Under the pieces are notes generated by a model. The model worked only from the letters and a program-made list of their open reading frames with translations. It searched no databases and was not told the origin of the DNA. From contig CALBKM010000046.1 of assembly GCA_937895705.1 (NCBI GenBank), positions 108,727 to 172,726 of the forward strand: 64,000 nucleotides of DNA, in the 5' to 3' direction. Positions within the stretch are counted from its first letter, which is position 1. Each line of letters begins with the position of its first letter. Source of the stretch: an uncultured Clostridia bacterium. Its GTDB lineage: Bacteria > Bacillota > Clostridia > Lachnospirales > Lachnospiraceae. Positions 25,778 to 34,404 of the stretch are shown here, piece after piece. Made by a program: the position numbers and the translations under genes.

Positions 25778-26026
25778 CTACTGCTCCATTCTCTCGTTGA
25801 CACGACCGGCTATGGTTTCCGGCAACAACGCCGACAACACGACCATTCCGTTCTCCGTCACGATGACGGACTTACATTTTCGTCCGCAGGTAGCGTCCAG
25901 ACACCGCTCCGTATCCTTTGCGTTCTGCACCATACGACGCACCGGAGAAGCTTCCGGCTTTACCACACCGACAATTTTAGCGGCATTTACCATATTGCCG
26001 AACCCAATGGGGATCATACGCTCCAT
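25778..26026 (-). CDS. remA: DUF370/RemA-like DNA-binding protein
   Basis: 82 residues. PIGFGNMVNAAKIVGVVKPEASPVRRMVQNAK is the signature region of RemA (seen here split over residues 6-37), an oligomeric DNA-binding activator of matrix and osmoprotection genes in Bacillus. The extra Cys-rich segment CLDATCGRKCKSV is typical of clostridial homologues. It follows yicC by 14 bp and precedes rpoZ, a conserved Firmicutes arrangement. Confidence 0.9.
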   Translation of the reverse strand: MERMIPIGFGNMVNAAKIVGVVKPEASPVRRMVQNAKDTERCLDATCGRKCKSVIVTENGMVVLSALLPETIAGRVNERMEQ

Positions 26027-26040
26027 ATCTTCACGCTCCG

Positions 26041-26919
26041 TTACTCGATATTCTGAATCTGTTCACGAATCTTCTCGATCTCGGTCTTTAAATCGATGGC
26101 AATATTGGATACCGTAATATCGTTTGCCTTGGACAAAATCGTATTGGCCTCACGGTTCATCTCCTGTGCCACGAAATCCAGCTTACGACCGATATTTTCG
26201 CCCTGCTTAAAAGTATCTAACATATTTGCCACGTGACTGCGAAGACGCACCGTCTCCTCATCCGTACAAATCTTATCCGCATAAATCGTAATCTCTGTAG
26301 CCAGAACACGTTCGTCAATTTTTGTATCTCCCAGTACCTCGGCAACCTTGTCCGTCAGCTTCTTACGATACTCCGCCATAATCTGCGGAGAACGCTCCTC
26401 CACCGCCGCAACAAGCTCTGCTACTTTCTCGCACTTTGCGGTCAAATCCTCACGAAGACGCTCGCCTTCAGCGATACGGGTCTCCACAAACTGCTCACAG
26501 GCGCCCTTTACGGCACGCTCCAGCAAACTGTACAATGCTTCTTCGTCCTGCTGTTCGCTTTCGATGGTCAATACCTCCGGGTAGCGGGAAAGTCCGGAAA
26601 TCCGAATGTCGTTCTCAATCGGGAACTCCTCTGCCATACGCATCAGAATATCGTAATATTCTTTTGCCAGCTCTGCGTTATACTTTACACAGCCCTTTCC
26701 TTCGGTCTCATCCTCGTAGGAAACGAAAACATCCACTTTACCGCGACTGATGTACTGTTTCAAAACATTACGCACCATCACATCGCACACATTCAGGCGC
26801 TTCGGCAATTTCACGGAAAACTCACTGTAACGGTGATTTACCGCCTTCATCTCAACGGTAACCTTCCGTCCTTCTTCCGCTAATTCGCATCTGCCGAAAC
26901 CGGTCATACTCTTAATCAT
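26041..26919 (-). CDS. yicC: YicC family endoribonuclease
   Basis: About 292 residues. The YicC-like N-terminal motif MIKSMTGFGR is at the chosen start, with AAAGGAG 6 nt upstream; the 19 extra codons of the longest frame are outside it. The C-terminal DUF1732 domain shows DFVAQEMNREANTILSKAND. The family was shown to be endoribonucleases with roles in sRNA turnover. Head of the yicC-remA-rpoZ-lepB cluster. Confidence 0.94.
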   Translation of the reverse strand: MIKSMTGFGRCELAEEGRKVTVEMKAVNHRYSEFSVKLPKRLNVCDVMVRNVLKQYISRGKVDVFVSYEDETEGKGCVKYNAELAKEYYDILMRMAEEFPIENDIRISGLSRYPEVLTIESEQQDEEALYSLLERAVKGACEQFVETRIAEGERLREDLTAKCEKVAELVAAVEERSPQIMAEYRKKLTDKVAEVLGDTKIDERVLATEITIYADKICTDEETVRLRSHVANMLDTFKQGENIGRKLDFVAQEMNREANTILSKANDITVSNIAIDLKTEIEKIREQIQNIE

Positions 26920-27032
26920 GGCGGCTCCTTTCTCTGGGGTAACCCCACCATATGCGCATAGAAACGCATTATCCAACTAATTATATAGTGGTTTTTCAAA
27001 AAAGTCAAGCACTATTGCAAGCCTTCCGAAGC

Positions 27033-27065
27033 AAAAAAGCCTCCAAACCATCAGATGATTTGGAG
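27033..27065 (-). terminator. Terminator overlapping the end of the 183-residue gene
   Basis: CTCCAAA (27041-27047) pairs with TTTGGAG (27059-27065), followed on the minus strand by GCTTTTTT. The stem begins inside the last codons of the gene ending at 27051. Confidence 0.75.
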
Positions 27066-27602
27066 ACTTCGATGCATTTCCCAATCTTTCTCACTCAACA
27101 CTTTAAAATCTATAATACATTCTACACCATCGGTACTTTCCACATATCCCCATGAAAAGCCGGCCAAGAACGTCAATTGATTATCATTCATTCTGGAAGG
27201 CGGGTCTACAAGATATGTATAGGCTGTCCAAATCAGCTTTTTGTTATCGCCTAAATTGTTACACGGAGCATCAAACAATTCTGCGGGATATCCCACACAA
27301 AAATACGGTCGTATTGTGCTGGGGCAATCCAATTCATATCTGACATTTACGCGTTCTTCCTGAGCGACGGTATTGTACTCTTCCCGACGCATAATCTGAA
27401 TAAAGCCGCAATATCTCTCATAACCCTTCAAATTAATATCATCAAGATAGGCATGCACCATAGGGTAACCGATACACTTATTTACATCAAACGGTACATT
27501 TAAAGCTCTGAACCCGGATTCCTCCGGACTTTGCATCTCTTTGTACTCAACAATCACATTATTCTCTTTATTTCTCAACCGAAACGGAATCGAATATTTC
27601 AT
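27051..27602 (-). CDS. Hypothetical protein, 183 residues
   Basis: Soluble, mixed alpha/beta, with no signal peptide or membrane segment. Starts MKYSIPFRLRNKENN with AAGGAGG 11 nt upstream. Tryptophans and tyrosines are frequent in the second half (LIWTAYTYLVDPPSRMND). No catalytic motif is recognised. It follows the large sigma-factor gene by about 90 bp, with a GC-rich hairpin between them, and has its own terminator. Confidence 0.7.
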   Translation of the reverse strand: MKYSIPFRLRNKENNVIVEYKEMQSPEESGFRALNVPFDVNKCIGYPMVHAYLDDINLKGYERYCGFIQIMRREEYNTVAQEERVNVRYELDCPSTIRPYFCVGYPAELFDAPCNNLGDNKKLIWTAYTYLVDPPSRMNDNQLTFLAGFSWGYVESTDGVECIIDFKVLSEKDWEMHRSLQII

Positions 27603-27632
27603 TTTACAGCATACCTCCTTGAACCTGACAAA

Positions 27633-27655
27633 GGGCCGGCACACTCCGCCGGCCC
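27633..27655 (-). terminator. GC-rich hairpin after the large sigma-factor gene
   Basis: GGGCCGGC (27633-27640) pairs perfectly with GCCGGCCC (27648-27655). Only CTTTG follows on the minus strand, so termination may be partial. Confidence 0.6.
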
Positions 27656-27689
27656 CGATTACCAGACCTCTCTTTTACTCCCTGCTGTT

Positions 27690-29315
27690 TTACTTTTCCA
27701 CACTCATCCAACAGCCTTCCGCACCGATCCCGTCCTCCGGAGGCGTTAATACGCCTTTTTCAATGAGGCATTCCACCACCGCATCCAGAACCGGCAAATT
27801 TGCAAGAACATTCGCCAGTCTCCATTCCCCGTAAAGATACTCAGGAATTGACTTTTTGATAAGCTGTGCTATCTTTTCCGCAACAACCTCTGCCTCTGCA
27901 TCAAAATATCCGTTCCGCAACCCGCTACTGATACCAAAAAGTCGCTCTCTGTCCGTAAGCGTGCACACGAGAATTTTTGTATAAAGCATATCACCGTCAC
28001 GATACAGGTATCCACTCTCAATCGCTTTTGCCGCATGCTCTTTGTCCTGTTCGGACAAAGAAGTAATATTAAGACCGTTAATGGCGCGAAGTGCAAGTTG
28101 TATCTGCGAATCTTTAGACACATTGTGACCGCAACCGAAGTGCTTTTTGATACGGGTGATGTAGATGTTATCCAAATGAACATTGGAAAAACCGCAAACA
28201 TTTTGCGCATCAATACCGTCCCAGCCGCCCCCATAATACTTTCCGTTATCCACATATCCGAAGACACTGAACGGACGGTCCGGTTTTGCAACACCCGGGA
28301 AATACTTTTCTTCCAAAACGCTCTTAACATTCTCGTAAAATGCATCCGCGATTACAGAAATCTGCTGCCACAAAATGAGATTCATATCAACTTTCTTATT
28401 GAGATACGGGAAAGCAAGATATTCCGCTTTATGTTCCTCAATATACTTCGATATGATATCACAGATTTTCGGCAGTTGCCCGGTATAAAGCGCATTTGCT
28501 TTTTCCATCACATCCTTGTCAAGCAGAATGAAGTTAATCGCATATTTCCCGTTATCCAAACGCCGAAGGAGTCCGTACTCACCGTTTTCCCCTTTACAGA
28601 GAATTTCCAACTCTTCTTCCACATAAACGGTCGGAACGTTCAGTTCTTCCGCGATTTCGGATGCACTCATAGGCTTTTTGTGACAAAGCCATACAATATG
28701 TTTGGAAAACATTCTTGTACACACATCACGGGGATCGCCCCAGGCCGGGTTTCCGGTTCCCCAAATTTCATATTCGATTTTATCCAGTGCCACAGGTTTA
28801 TTATAAGTTTCCGTCATCTCTTCTACCTCGCTTTTGATTTTTTGTCTTGCCGAAAAAAGTCTTTGACGAACCGCACCTTCGCTCGTTCCCTGTCTTTTTG
28901 CTATTTCCGTTGTAGAAAGTCCCTCCAAATAAAACAGTATCATTACCTCTCTGTAAGCTCTCGTCAAAAAAGCGATGCGTCTGTAAACAGAGACCAGTAA
29001 TTCCTCCGAATCATCGAAAGTTTCCTCTTTCGCGATTCCCGCCATAACTTCCTCTGCGTCCCCTTCATAGAAAGTCTCCGAATGCTTTCTTCTGTTTTCC
29101 GAAAAGTCGGCATATACATTCCGGGCCACTCTCCAGATAAAGGGATACACGCTCTCGATTTCTCCTTCGGTATGGGCAGTCTTTATCAGGGCAAATATAA
29201 TGTCGGAGCATAATTCCTCCGCCTCACGGCTGTCGTTTGTTCTTGCATAACAAAAGCCAAACAGCTTGTCAAGCAAATCGTCGTCAATAATTTTCAGCAA
29301 ATCTTGTTTTTTCAT
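27690..29315 (-). CDS. Sigma-70 family factor with a long C-terminal extension
   Basis: 541 residues, about three times a normal ECF sigma factor. Region 2 (about 10-95): FGFCYARTNDSREAEELCSD, YPFIWRVARNVYADF. Region 4 (about 108-165): YREVMILFYLEGLSTTEI and GTSEGAVRQRLFSARQ. A winged-helix-like segment follows near 210-265 (MSASEIAEELNVPTVYVEEE), then 270 residues of helical sequence without a recognised domain. The extension may sense a signal or act as a built-in anti-sigma. It follows an ordinary sigma/anti-sigma pair on the same strand. Confidence 0.82.
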   Translation of the reverse strand: MKKQDLLKIIDDDLLDKLFGFCYARTNDSREAEELCSDIIFALIKTAHTEGEIESVYPFIWRVARNVYADFSENRRKHSETFYEGDAEEVMAGIAKEETFDDSEELLVSVYRRIAFLTRAYREVMILFYLEGLSTTEIAKRQGTSEGAVRQRLFSARQKIKSEVEEMTETYNKPVALDKIEYEIWGTGNPAWGDPRDVCTRMFSKHIVWLCHKKPMSASEIAEELNVPTVYVEEELEILCKGENGEYGLLRRLDNGKYAINFILLDKDVMEKANALYTGQLPKICDIISKYIEEHKAEYLAFPYLNKKVDMNLILWQQISVIADAFYENVKSVLEEKYFPGVAKPDRPFSVFGYVDNGKYYGGGWDGIDAQNVCGFSNVHLDNIYITRIKKHFGCGHNVSKDSQIQLALRAINGLNITSLSEQDKEHAAKAIESGYLYRDGDMLYTKILVCTLTDRERLFGISSGLRNGYFDAEAEVVAEKIAQLIKKSIPEYLYGEWRLANVLANLPVLDAVVECLIEKGVLTPPEDGIGAEGCWMSVEK

Positions 29316-29426
29316 AAGTTTTCTCCAAGGGATTGATCAATGCCTTCACTTATATAGTCTGTGGCATGTTCCGATTGTTAGGTCGAAACCAAAAATAATT
29401 ATAACATATTTTTTTCACGCATCAAA

Positions 29427-29453
29427 GCCTTGGAAAACGATGTGTTCCAAGGC
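29427..29453 (-). terminator. Hairpin after the anti-sigma gene
   Basis: GCCTTGGAA (29427-29435) pairs perfectly with TTCCAAGGC (29445-29453). A short TTTG follows on the minus strand. It separates the sigma/anti-sigma pair from the large sigma gene. Confidence 0.6.
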
Positions 29454-29476
29454 CCGTCACGCATATATCTCACATA

Positions 29477-30409
29477 TTAAAACTGCTCACACCACTGAAC
29501 CAAAAGGTCCTCTGCCCGCTCTAAATCCTCCGGATAGTACATAAGGCTTAATTCATAATATACTGCTCCGTCTACCACGGCTCCTACCAGCCAGCGATTT
29601 CCTCCGGCGCCCTCTTCATATTCTTCATATACAAACACCGCGGTCTTTCCGCTTGCAGTAGTGTACTCCTCACTCCGATAATCCGGCGCCAATTGTACTA
29701 CATCTAAAAAATCCTTTGAATGCCGAATTCCTGTACCATGTATTAGAATCGGACTTTCTTCGGTAAATACCGCCGATGTCTCATTTATGGAAATATTACC
29801 TTCTTCAGCACGGACAAACAGGGACACCTCACCCAGATTCCCTTCCGTATCTCCGATGACACGGACATTCACCTCTTCTACCATGCCCGGAACCTTCGTT
29901 TCCTTCATGCCCGCATAACCGATATAGGCTCGTGCTTCCTCTGTGTTTTCAAATCGTTTTAACCAACTTGGGTATGTCTGGCTGTAATCTTCCTGTGCCA
30001 TATAATCCCGCAAAAAGCCTTCCACCTCCTGAATCTCACCGGTCAGTTCTTCCGACGAAATCCGTTCCGTCTCTGTTGTCAGAGAAAAGCCCGGACTTGC
30101 TTTATCCTCACTCTTTGAAAACTGTAAGATTCCCAGCTTTGCCGCATAAGCCACTCCGCCGCCGCACAACAGAAGCGCTACCGTTGCCGCCACTGCCCAT
30201 TTCACTGCGGTCTTGCCGAAGTTTTCGAAGCTCACCGTTTTTGCATCCGTTCCACTCTTTTCCTTCTCTTTTTCTGTTACCGATGCAAGTCTCGTCTGAT
30301 AACAATTCTCAATCCACTCCTCCGGCAAATCATTTATTACCTTTAATAAATTGCTTCCGGTTAATGCAGTTTCTTGCAACTTTTCCGTTTCCTTCATCTT
30401 CTTTGTCAT
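29477..30409 (-). CDS. Anti-sigma factor-like membrane protein
   Basis: 310 residues. Cytoplasmic N-terminus of about 70 residues (NDLPEEWIENCYQTRL), a single membrane helix (about 72-95, KWAVAATVALLLCGGGVAYAA) and a large extracytoplasmic domain, the layout of transmembrane anti-sigma factors. Its ATG overlaps the sigma gene stop as ATGA, so the two are translationally coupled; AAAGGAGG precedes it. It is inferred to hold the upstream sigma factor at the membrane until a signal arrives. I see no family-specific motif for the outer domain. Confidence 0.82.
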   Translation of the reverse strand: MTKKMKETEKLQETALTGSNLLKVINDLPEEWIENCYQTRLASVTEKEKEKSGTDAKTVSFENFGKTAVKWAVAATVALLLCGGGVAYAAKLGILQFSKSEDKASPGFSLTTETERISSEELTGEIQEVEGFLRDYMAQEDYSQTYPSWLKRFENTEEARAYIGYAGMKETKVPGMVEEVNVRVIGDTEGNLGEVSLFVRAEEGNISINETSAVFTEESPILIHGTGIRHSKDFLDVVQLAPDYRSEEYTTASGKTAVFVYEEYEEGAGGNRWLVGAVVDGAVYYELSLMYYPEDLERAEDLLVQWCEQF

Positions 30410-30948
30410 ATCGCATCCTCCTTTTTTAATTCGTTCCACAACTGCTTCCGAAGTCGGAACAACATGCTTTTCACTTTGCTTTCCCGGTATCCGAAGGCTT
30501 CTGCCAATTCCTTTACGGATTCGCCGTACCAATACCTTCGAAGAAACAGCTTTCGTTTTTCCTCCGGAAGTCCTCCTAAAAATGTTACAAGCAGTTCCCG
30601 AAGTCCCGTCTCATCCGCGGCCAAGGCATTGTCCGGGATGCACTCCATCAGCTCCGCCGAAAGCTCCACCACCGTAGCACTTCGCTTTGCCGCCTTGCTC
30701 TGCTCCACTTTGTTTAATGCCAAATTCCGGCAAATCTTTGCAGCGTAGGAGAACAAGTACTCCGGCCGGTTCGGCGGCACGCTGTTCCATACCGCCAGAT
30801 AAGTATCATTGACACATTCCTCGGCATCTTCTTCCGAAACCATACGGCTCGCCAGCATCATTAAGCGGGTGCCGTACCTTCGTTCCAACTCCGAAAGTGC
30901 TTGCTCCTTTCGCTCTAAAAAGAGCGTCAGGATTTCACTGTCTTCCAT
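30406..30948 (-). CDS. ECF-type RNA polymerase sigma factor
   Basis: About 180 residues. Region 2 (about 10-80): RYGTRLMMLASRMVSEEDAE, ECVNDTYLAVW, YLFSYAAKICRNLAL. Region 4 (about 120-170): LPEEKRKLFLRRYWYGESVK and GYRESKVKSMLFRLRKQL. The start is at MEDSEILT with AAAGGAGG 7 nt upstream; the longer frame begins with GTG before this site. It overlaps the anti-sigma gene by 4 bp. The unusual TACCATGA array begins about 120 bp upstream of the start codon. Confidence 0.93.
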   Translation of the reverse strand: MEDSEILTLFLERKEQALSELERRYGTRLMMLASRMVSEEDAEECVNDTYLAVWNSVPPNRPEYLFSYAAKICRNLALNKVEQSKAAKRSATVVELSAELMECIPDNALAADETGLRELLVTFLGGLPEEKRKLFLRRYWYGESVKELAEAFGYRESKVKSMLFRLRKQLWNELKKEDAI

Positions 30949-31025
30949 CCCGTTTCCTCCTTTCACCTTAATAAACAGAAAAACATGCGGGTAGGTTGCG
31001 CGTGATTCAAAAAAACATCTTCTTT

Positions 31026-31051
31026 TTCACAATCCGTGATAGATATATAAT
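31026..31051 (+). promoter_or_regulatory. Candidate promoter reading into the TACCATGA array
   Basis: TATAAT (31046-31051) is a perfect -10 box on the plus strand. The best -35 matches are TTCACA (31026-31031), at a short 14-bp spacing, or TTTTTC at 17 bp, both weak. A start near 31058 would put the first hairpin of the array at the very 5' end of the transcript. Confidence 0.35.
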
Positions 31052-31065
31052 AAGCCCTCCAGCAT

Positions 31066-31398
31066 TTACCATGAAGACATGCGATTTAATATATTTCATG
31101 GTACACAAATATAGTCATCTTGATAAATTGCCATGATATACACCATAAAATCCAAATATCATGGTACAAAAAAGGAACTCTCCGGTTCAATTGCCATGAA
31201 AAAAACGGATTACTCAAAATGTCATGGTAAAAATTCGGTTCTTCCCGACTCTAAAACATCATTTCTGCTCAAAAAAACACAAAAGAACACTGTTTTATAC
31301 CATGATAACCCATAAATAACAATTATATCATGGTAAATAACAGAAACAATTATTTTTCCTTACCATGATACAAAAAGAAAATTTTTTCATCATGGTAA
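31066..31398 (+). repeat. Alternating-orientation TACCATGA array, five inverted-repeat units
   Basis: CATG cores begin at 31070, 31097, 31132, 31160, 31195, 31223, 31301, 31329, 31364 and 31391. Steps are 27, 35, 28, 35, 28, 78, 28, 35, 27. Each pair is CCATGA then TCATGG around 21-22 variable nt, and pairs are separated by 29-30 variable nt except one 72-nt gap. Stems extend to 9-11 bp with compensatory differences (A-T in unit 1 against T-A in units 2, 4 and 5). Three pairs are G-U in the plus sense and one in the minus sense. The interiors are A-rich and unrelated to each other. No protein frame is supported. The function is unknown. Confidence 0.8.
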
Positions 31399-31431
31399 AA
31401 TCAAGAATTGTCTTCCACCACTAAAAAAACC

Positions 31432-31460
31432 AAAAAAGAGGCCGTCTTTCGACGACCTCT
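31432..31460 (-). terminator. Terminator of the pheS-pheT-GNAT operon
   Basis: AGAGGCCGTC (31437-31446) pairs with GACGACCTCT (31451-31460), one mismatch, tetraloop. On the minus strand it is followed by TTTTTTGG. It insulates the operon from the array. Confidence 0.85.
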
Positions 31461-31471
31461 GCGTACACATC

Positions 31472-31918
31472 TTATAAATCCCGTTCCATATCCTTGTCAC
31501 CCTCAAACTCAGCCCCTGTATGCACAAAACCTACACTTTCATACAGTTTCAAAGCCACATCGTTTCCTTCGTGATACGTAACGGATACTCGTTTGTACCG
31601 TCCTTCTTCACGCATCCTCTCAAGGACAAGTAGCAATGCGGCTTTTCCGTACCCTCTGCCCTGGTACCTTTTATCGATAAAGAACTGACAAAGATTGTAT
31701 ACATTTAACTCCGGAAGGTCGGCATAATATACCAACCCAACAGGGAACTCATCCGATAAAATTTCGAACAAGGTACAATGAAGCACAGAACCTGCTTTCA
31801 CATCCTCAAGGACATCCTCTATAATCTGTTCCGCCGAATGTACAAACGGTTCCTGTTCCGGCAAAACCGCCAGGTCTGTCACATATCCTTCCGGATTAAT
31901 CTTACGGATTGTAACCAT
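31472..31918 (-). CDS. GNAT family N-acetyltransferase
   Basis: 148 residues. GNAT fold with acetyl-CoA loop QGRGYGKAALLLVLE and the C-terminal LYESVGFVHTG. FFIDKRYQGRGYGK is the conserved motif A. The substrate is unknown and could be an amine, polyamine or protein N-terminus. It starts 26 bp after the pheT stop and is co-transcribed with it, ending at a strong terminator. Confidence 0.92.
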   Translation of the reverse strand: MVTIRKINPEGYVTDLAVLPEQEPFVHSAEQIIEDVLEDVKAGSVLHCTLFEILSDEFPVGLVYYADLPELNVYNLCQFFIDKRYQGRGYGKAALLLVLERMREEGRYKRVSVTYHEGNDVALKLYESVGFVHTGAEFEGDKDMERDL

Positions 31919-31944
31919 GATACTCCCCCTTATTGATTTACACC

Positions 31945-34365
31945 TTAGCTTCTCAGCTCCACGCCGTAGCTCTTACCCAGCTGCTTCAAAATCTTCTTTA
32001 CGAAGCCATCCACGGACTCTGCGGTGAACGCTTCTTCCTTCGGAGTGAAGACAACAGAGAATGCCATGCTCTTCTTGTCTGCCGCAATCTGCTCGCCCTC
32101 GTAAATATCGAAGAGATTGATACTGGTGATATACTTACAGGACTCCTTCATTACCTTCTCGATTTCGCCGCAGGTGATGTTTCTGTCCACAACAAATGCC
32201 AGGTCTCTCTTTTCCTCCGGGAACTTGGAAAGCGGAGTGAATACTGCTTTCTTACCGTACCACTGGGACACGGTCTTTAAATCCATCTCTAAGATGTAGG
32301 CCGGGGTACGCATATCGCATGCCTCCATTACATCGTACGCCAGTTTACCGAAGTAACCGATTTCGATACCGTCGCACAAAATCTTTGCGGTCTGGTACGG
32401 ATGTAAGAAGGTGTTCTGCATCGGCTCGTAAGTGAAGCTAAGCTGCAAGGTGTCAGCCACCTTTTCTGCCATGCCCTTCATGGTATAGAAGTTTTCCTTC
32501 TCACCGAATACACCGATACAAAGTCTAGGCTTCTCATCCGGATACCGGGTAAGCGGTAACTCATACGGAAGGAATACGTTACCGATTTCATAGAGTCTGC
32601 CTTCTAAATTACCCTTCTTCTGGTTGTTCGCAATGGCATTAATCATGGAAGCCGCCAGGGTGGTTCTCATAAGAGAAAGCTCCTCACTGATTGGATTCAT
32701 GATACGGATTGCCTTACGCTCCACCGCATCCTCCGGAAGCTTTAACATATCCAAATCAGACGGAGAGAAGAAGGAGTAATGGATGCACTCGTAAGCGCCG
32801 GTAGCGCAAAGTGCCTTCTTTAAGCGAAGCTCGCTCTTCTGGGTCTGGTTAAGGCCGCCTAAGGTGACCTGTGCGGACGGCATGAAGGCAGGTACCACAT
32901 GCTCGTAACCGTACAGACGAATCACTTCCTCCGCTACGTCCTGATAAGTCTCCATATCCTCACGGAATGCCGGCACCTGAAGGGTTAAGGTATCGCCCTC
33001 AATCTTCGGTGCGAAGGTCAGGTTATTCATAATTCTTAAAATATCATCATTCGGAACCGTAATACCCAGCACCTTGTTTACCTTATCAATGCTGACGGTA
33101 AGAGTCTTCGGCTCTACGCTGTTGCCGGTATTCACATCCACATGAGTGCGTCCTACCTTACCGCAACCAAGCTCCTCGATTAAGTGCAGGGCTCTCTTCA
33201 TCGCCATAACAGTAGCGTACTCATCTACACCCTTTTCGTAACGTGCACTGGAATCGGAACGCTTACCGAGAGCTCTGGAAGTTCTTCTGATGTTGTCTCT
33301 TGCAAACTTTGCGGACTCAAAGAGTACTGCGCTTGTGGTCTCGCGGATTTCGGAGTTCAGACCGCCCATCACACCGGCCAAAGCCACCGGCTTAACGCCG
33401 TCACAAATTAACATATTGGCATCGTTGAGGGTAAGTTCCTGCTCGTCTAAGGTCACAATCTTCTCGCCGTTAGTCGCACGTCTTACATTGATTGCATTGC
33501 CCTCTAAGGTACTAAGGTCAAATGCATGCATCGGCTGACCCAGCTCTTTTAAAATATAGTTGGTAATATCTACCACATTGGAAATGGCATCGATACCCAC
33601 AAGAGCCAATCTTCTCTTCATCCAGGCCGGAGACTCCCCAATCTTTACATCGGTCACATAGTGTGCGCTGTAACGCGGACACAAATCCGGGCAATCTACC
33701 TTTACGGAGAATCCTGCAAGCTCTGCATCGGTCTCGGTATAATCAAGTGCCGGCATCTTTAATTCCTTTTCAAGAACCGCCGCAACCTCTCTTGCAATAC
33801 CGAAAATGCTCTGGCAATCCGGTCTGTTTGCGGTAATTGCAATATCGAAAATCCAGTCGTCAAGACCAAGCATCGGCTTCACATCTGCACCGATTTCCGC
33901 ATCTTCCGGCAGAACCAGCAGTCCGTTGTAGCCTGCGCCCGGATACATATTTTCGCTGACACCCAACTCTACGCCGGAGCAAAGCATACCGAAGGACTCG
34001 TAGCCGCGAAGCTTGCCCTTACCGATGGTCATAACGCCCTCTACAGTCTTGTGGTCCTTTGCGGTAGCGTAAACCGTTGCGCCAACCAAAGCTACCGGGA
34101 ACTTGCCGCCTGCTGCCACGTTGTCGGCACCACAGCAAATCTGGAAGGTACCGTGCGGTCCGCAATCTACCTGACATACATGGAGGTGAGTATCCGGAAT
34201 TGCCTCACAGGTCAACACCTTACCTACCACAACTTTACTGATATCCTTACCTACTTCATATAATTCTTCTACTTCGAAACCACAGGAAAATAACTTATCC
34301 TGTAACTCCTGCGGGGTAACATCTACATCAACATAATCTTTAATCCAACTTAATGGTGCTATCAT
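31945..34365 (-). CDS. pheT: Phenylalanyl-tRNA synthetase beta subunit
   Basis: 806 residues, the normal length. Seen: N-terminal tRNA-binding EMAP-like domain (VVVGKVLTCEAIPDTHLHVC, residues about 45-65), B3/B4 editing domain, B5 domain, catalytic-like core, and C-terminal anticodon-binding ferredoxin fold (FPEEKRDLAFVVD). Forms an alpha2-beta2 enzyme with PheS that charges tRNA-Phe. It lies 39 bp after pheS and is controlled by the Phe T-box far upstream. Confidence 0.98.
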   Translation of the reverse strand: MIAPLSWIKDYVDVDVTPQELQDKLFSCGFEVEELYEVGKDISKVVVGKVLTCEAIPDTHLHVCQVDCGPHGTFQICCGADNVAAGGKFPVALVGATVYATAKDHKTVEGVMTIGKGKLRGYESFGMLCSGVELGVSENMYPGAGYNGLLVLPEDAEIGADVKPMLGLDDWIFDIAITANRPDCQSIFGIAREVAAVLEKELKMPALDYTETDAELAGFSVKVDCPDLCPRYSAHYVTDVKIGESPAWMKRRLALVGIDAISNVVDITNYILKELGQPMHAFDLSTLEGNAINVRRATNGEKIVTLDEQELTLNDANMLICDGVKPVALAGVMGGLNSEIRETTSAVLFESAKFARDNIRRTSRALGKRSDSSARYEKGVDEYATVMAMKRALHLIEELGCGKVGRTHVDVNTGNSVEPKTLTVSIDKVNKVLGITVPNDDILRIMNNLTFAPKIEGDTLTLQVPAFREDMETYQDVAEEVIRLYGYEHVVPAFMPSAQVTLGGLNQTQKSELRLKKALCATGAYECIHYSFFSPSDLDMLKLPEDAVERKAIRIMNPISEELSLMRTTLAASMINAIANNQKKGNLEGRLYEIGNVFLPYELPLTRYPDEKPRLCIGVFGEKENFYTMKGMAEKVADTLQLSFTYEPMQNTFLHPYQTAKILCDGIEIGYFGKLAYDVMEACDMRTPAYILEMDLKTVSQWYGKKAVFTPLSKFPEEKRDLAFVVDRNITCGEIEKVMKESCKYITSINLFDIYEGEQIAADKKSMAFSVVFTPKEEAFTAESVDGFVKKILKQLGKSYGVELRS

Positions 34366-34404
34366 CTTATTTCCCTACCTTTCTGCTTTTAAGCTTCTTC
34401 CGGA

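Noticed and set aside
31133..31315. 60-codon plus-strand frame across the array
   Set aside because: It only spans repeat anchors, has no ribosome-binding site, and is Lys/Ser/Thr-rich as expected from A-rich DNA.
31066..31398. CRISPR array
   Set aside because: Conserved units are only 6-10 nt, alternate in orientation, and have no cas genes; spacing is two-valued rather than one repeat/one spacer of usual size.
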